Origin: Streptomyces rimosus
GTDB taxonomy: Bacteria; Actinomycetota; Actinomycetes; Streptomycetales; Streptomycetaceae
Assembly (NCBI RefSeq): GCF_008704655.1
Contig: NZ_CP023688.1
Location: 6,702,001 to 6,766,000 of the forward strand
Direction of reading: 5' to 3'
DNA: 64,000 bases
Under the pieces are notes generated by a model that did no database searches, was not told the DNA's origin, and worked only from the letters and a program-made list of their open reading frames with translations. Below are positions 61,604-64,000 of the stretch, in pieces. The translations under genes were made by a program, and so were the position numbers. Positions within the stretch are counted from its first letter, which is position 1. Every line of letters starts with the position of its first letter.

Positions 61604-62965
61604 ATGGACAAGCAGCAGGAGTTTGTGCTCCGTACGCTGGAGGAGCGCGACATCCGCTTCGTACGACTGTGGTTCACCGATGTACTGGGGTTCCTGAAGT
61701 CCGTCGCGGTCGCCCCCGCCGAGCTTGAGCAGGCGTTCGACGAGGGCATCGGCTTCGACGGCTCCGCGATCGAGGGCTTCGCGCGGGTATACGAATCCGA
61801 CATGATCGCCAAGCCGGACCCGGGCACCTTCCAGATCCTGCCGTGGCGCGCCGAGGCCCCCGGCACCGCCCGGATGTTCTGCGACATCCTGATGCCGGAC
61901 GGCTCCCCGTCCTACGCCGACCCGCGCTACGTCCTCAAGCGCATCCTGGCCAAGACCTCCGACCTCGGCTTCACCTTCTACACCCACCCCGAGATCGAGT
62001 TCTTCCTGCTCAAGGACAAGCCGGTGGACGGCACCCGGCCCAGCCCCGCGGACTCCTCCGGCTACTTCGACCACACCCCGCAGAACGTCGGCATGGACTT
62101 CCGCCGCCAGGCGATCACCATGCTCGAATCCATGGGCATCTCGGTGGAGTTCAGCCACCACGAGGGCGCGCCGGGACAGCAGGAGATCGACCTGCGCTAC
62201 GCCGACGCGCTGTCCACCGCCGACAACATCATGACGTTCCGTCTGGTGATGAAGCAGGTGGCGCTGGAGCAGGGCGTGCAGGCGACGTTCATGCCCAAGC
62301 CGTTCTCCGAATACCCGGGTTCGGGCATGCACACCCACCTCTCGCTCTTCGAGGGCGACCGCAACGCCTTCCACGAGTCCGGCGCCGAATACCAGCTCTC
62401 CAAGGTGGGCCGCTCCTTCATCGCGGGCCTGCTGCGGCACGCGGGAGAGATCTCCGCCGTCACCAACCAGTGGGTCAACTCCTACAAGCGCATCTGGGGC
62501 GGCGCCAACCGCACCGCGGGCGCCGGCGGCGAGGCCCCCTCGTACATCTGCTGGGGCCACAACAACCGCTCCGCCCTCATCCGCGTGCCGATGTACAAGC
62601 CCGGCAAGATGGGCTCCACCCGGGTCGAGGTCCGCTCCATCGACTCCGGCGCCAACCCCTACCTGACGTACGCGGTGCTGCTCGCCGCCGGCCTCAAGGG
62701 GATCGAGGAGGGCTACGAGCTACCGGCGGGCGCCGACGACGACGTCTGGGCGCTGTCCGACTCCGAGCGCCGCGCCCTGGGCATCGAGCCGCTCCCGCAG
62801 AACCTCGGCGAGGCCATCGACCTGATGGAGCGCAGCGAGCTGGTCGCGGAGACCCTCGGCGAGCACGTCTTCGACTTCTTCCTGCGCAACAAGAAGCAGG
62901 AATGGGAGGAGTACCGCTCCGAGGTGACCGCGTTCGAACTGCGCAAGATGCTGCCGGTCCTGTGA
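61604..62965 (+). CDS. glnA2: Glutamine synthetase-family ligase GlnA2
   Basis: A 453-residue type I glutamine synthetase homologue. Signatures are FDGSAIEGFARVYESDM, the metal-site THPEIEFFLL, the beta-loop NQWVNSYKRI and the ATP site segment GAGGEAPSYICWGHNNRSALIR. The NLYDLP-type adenylylation motif of GlnA1 is replaced by QNLGEAIDLM, so it probably escapes GlnE control. S. coelicolor GlnA2 has been linked to gamma-glutamylation of polyamines rather than ammonia assimilation; that applies here only by similarity. It overlaps glnE (GTGA). Confidence 0.9.
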   Translation: MDKQQEFVLRTLEERDIRFVRLWFTDVLGFLKSVAVAPAELEQAFDEGIGFDGSAIEGFARVYESDMIAKPDPGTFQILPWRAEAPGTARMFCDILMPDGSPSYADPRYVLKRILAKTSDLGFTFYTHPEIEFFLLKDKPVDGTRPSPADSSGYFDHTPQNVGMDFRRQAITMLESMGISVEFSHHEGAPGQQEIDLRYADALSTADNIMTFRLVMKQVALEQGVQATFMPKPFSEYPGSGMHTHLSLFEGDRNAFHESGAEYQLSKVGRSFIAGLLRHAGEISAVTNQWVNSYKRIWGGANRTAGAGGEAPSYICWGHNNRSALIRVPMYKPGKMGSTRVEVRSIDSGANPYLTYAVLLAAGLKGIEEGYELPAGADDDVWALSDSERRALGIEPLPQNLGEAIDLMERSELVAETLGEHVFDFFLRNKKQEWEEYRSEVTAFELRKMLPVL

Positions 62966-64000
62966 CCGCGCACCCCGCTCCGCAGCATCCGGGGCGGCGC
63001 AGCAGCGCCTTCTCCCGGCTGCTGCGGTACGGCTTCACCGACCCGTCGGCGGCCGGGCGGCTCCTTCAGGCGCCCGAACTGGCCGCCGTACGGGACGACT
63101 CGGTGCTCCTGGAGGCGCTGGGCGCCACCGCCGACCCGGACCTGGCGCTGACCGCGCTGGTCCGGCTGGCCGAGGCGCAGGACGAGGACGAGCGGCAGAC
63201 GCTGCTGTCCACGCTGATCACCGCGAAGCCGCTGCGCGACCGGCTGCTGGGCGTGCTCGGCGCGTCCGAGGCGCTCGGCGACCACCTCGTACGGCATCCG
63301 CGCGACTGGCACTCGCTGGTCACCTACGAGGCGGCCGACCTGCACCCGGCCACGCCCGAGTTCGAGGCGGCGCTCGCCGAGGGCGTCTGGGGCGAGCCGG
63401 GCCGGGAGCGGCCGCGCCCGGACGCGCTGCGCGCCGCGTACCGCCGCTGCCTGCTCGGCATCGCCGCGCGCGACGTGTGCGGGACCACCGACCTGGCCGA
63501 GACCGCCGCCGAACTGGCCGACCTGGCGACCGCGACGGTACGCGCCGCGCTGGTGATCGCCGCCGAGGAGCAGCCCACCGACGCCGCCGCCTGCCGCCTC
63601 GCGGTCATCGCGATGGGCAAGTGCGGCGGGCGGGAGCTGAACTACGTCTCGGACGTGGACGTCATCTTCGTCGCCGAGGCGCGCGACGGCACCGAGGAGC
63701 CCAAGGCCCTCCAGGCCGCCACCCGGCTGGCGGGCCGGATGATGCGGGTGTGCTCCGACGTCACCGCCGAGGGCACGATCTGGCCGGTGGACGCCAACCT
63801 GCGCCCCGAGGGCCGCAACGGACCGCTCGTCCGCACCCTCAACAGCCACCTCGCCTACTACGAACGCTGGTCCAAGACCTGGGAGTTCCAGGCCCTGCTG
63901 AAGGCCCGGCCGATGGCGGGCGACGCGGAGCTGGGCAAGGAGTACGTGGCCGCCGTCACCCCGCTGGTCTGGCAGGTCTCCGAGCGCGAGAACTTCGTGA
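62962..64000 (+). CDS. glnE: Glutamine synthetase adenylyltransferase/adenylyl-removase, 5' part
   Basis: The first 346 codons of glnE; the gene runs off the window end with no stop. The start is GTG, overlapping the glnA2 stop. FSRLLRYGFTDPSAAGRLL begins the protein. The first nucleotidyltransferase domain is visible: VIAMGKCGGRELNYVSDVDV with the metal Asp pair, and VDANLRPEGRNGPLVRT. The enzyme adenylylates and deadenylylates GlnA1 in response to nitrogen. Confidence 0.93.
   Translation, partial: MTAHPAPQHPGRRSSAFSRLLRYGFTDPSAAGRLLQAPELAAVRDDSVLLEALGATADPDLALTALVRLAEAQDEDERQTLLSTLITAKPLRDRLLGVLGASEALGDHLVRHPRDWHSLVTYEAADLHPATPEFEAALAEGVWGEPGRERPRPDALRAAYRRCLLGIAARDVCGTTDLAETAAELADLATATVRAALVIAAEEQPTDAAACRLAVIAMGKCGGRELNYVSDVDVIFVAEARDGTEEPKALQAATRLAGRMMRVCSDVTAEGTIWPVDANLRPEGRNGPLVRTLNSHLAYYERWSKTWEFQALLKARPMAGDAELGKEYVAAVTPLVWQVSERENFV

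Noticed and set aside
1..64000. tRNA genes, CRISPR arrays, rRNA or complete insertion sequences
   Set aside because: Reading both strands showed no cloverleaf-like GGTTCGA arms in context, no spaced repeats of CRISPR type and no transposase-like protein.

Overview
The window is chromosomal DNA of a Streptomyces or very close relative. The sequence is GC-rich with strong G/C bias at third codon positions, many genes overlap by ATGA or GTGA, Tat signals and lipoboxes are common, and marker families are typical of the genus (DUF4429/SHOCT, DUF6153, DUF6243-like, a SARP/AfsR regulator, chromosomal prim-pol). The panB, nadE and glnA2-glnE neighbourhood resembles the actinobacterial core arrangement known from S. 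coelicolor and mycobacteria.

Layout. 1-8.8 kb: a 25-residue ribosomal protein bL37 gene, a GT39-type glycosyltransferase with a methyltransferase, a secreted trypsin-like protease, an SDR, a DUF4429 protein and a Tat-exported PhoD phosphatase. 8.8-15.2 kb: a Bcr/CflA drug exporter coupled to a serine hydrolase, an Rsm22-like methyltransferase, dimethylargininase, a small DUF6243-like gene divergent from a TetR gene across three operator-like palindromes, and a prim-pol protein. 15.2-27.8 kb: an iron and heme acquisition island. It holds efeO-efeB-efeU with a lipoprotein gene, hmuT-hmuU-hmuV, two HtaA-domain surface proteins (the second with a class E sortase LAATG signal), a PhzF-like gene and heme oxygenase hmuO. 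Three iron-box sequences (DmdR/IdeR type) sit at efeO, between hmuT and htaA, and at hmuO. 27.9-36.7 kb: map, a small conserved gene, an MFS pseudogene, a four-gene sialidase/sugar ABC operon lacking its own ATPase, npdG and two small genes.

36.7-39.9 kb: a small accessory cassette with looser codon use. An XRE/TPR regulator diverges, across three exact-period 11-bp repeats, from a small Cys-containing protein whose C-terminal 42 residues look like a separately initiated Asp/Asn/Gly-rich peptide. This overlaps a PIMT-like methyltransferase gene, followed by a 44-residue orphan gene. It resembles the two-gene logic of aspartimide RiPPs (imiditides) and is the best candidate for an undescribed system.

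39.9-64 kb: an M50 protease, a large SARP-NB-ARC regulator, a DrrAB-type exporter, an Lrp regulator divergent from azlCD, panB, an MFS-TetR pair with a palindromic operator, a membrane EEP phosphatase/nuclease, another MFS exporter, a small secreted protein, nadE, a multicopper oxidase with DUF6153 (probably copper-related), a DUF998-hydrolase pair, a DsbA/Rv2466c-like protein, glnA2 and the 5' part of glnE, which is cut by the window end. Many gene ends carry long perfect hairpins that probably act as terminators. No rRNA, tRNA, CRISPR array or complete insertion sequence was recognised.
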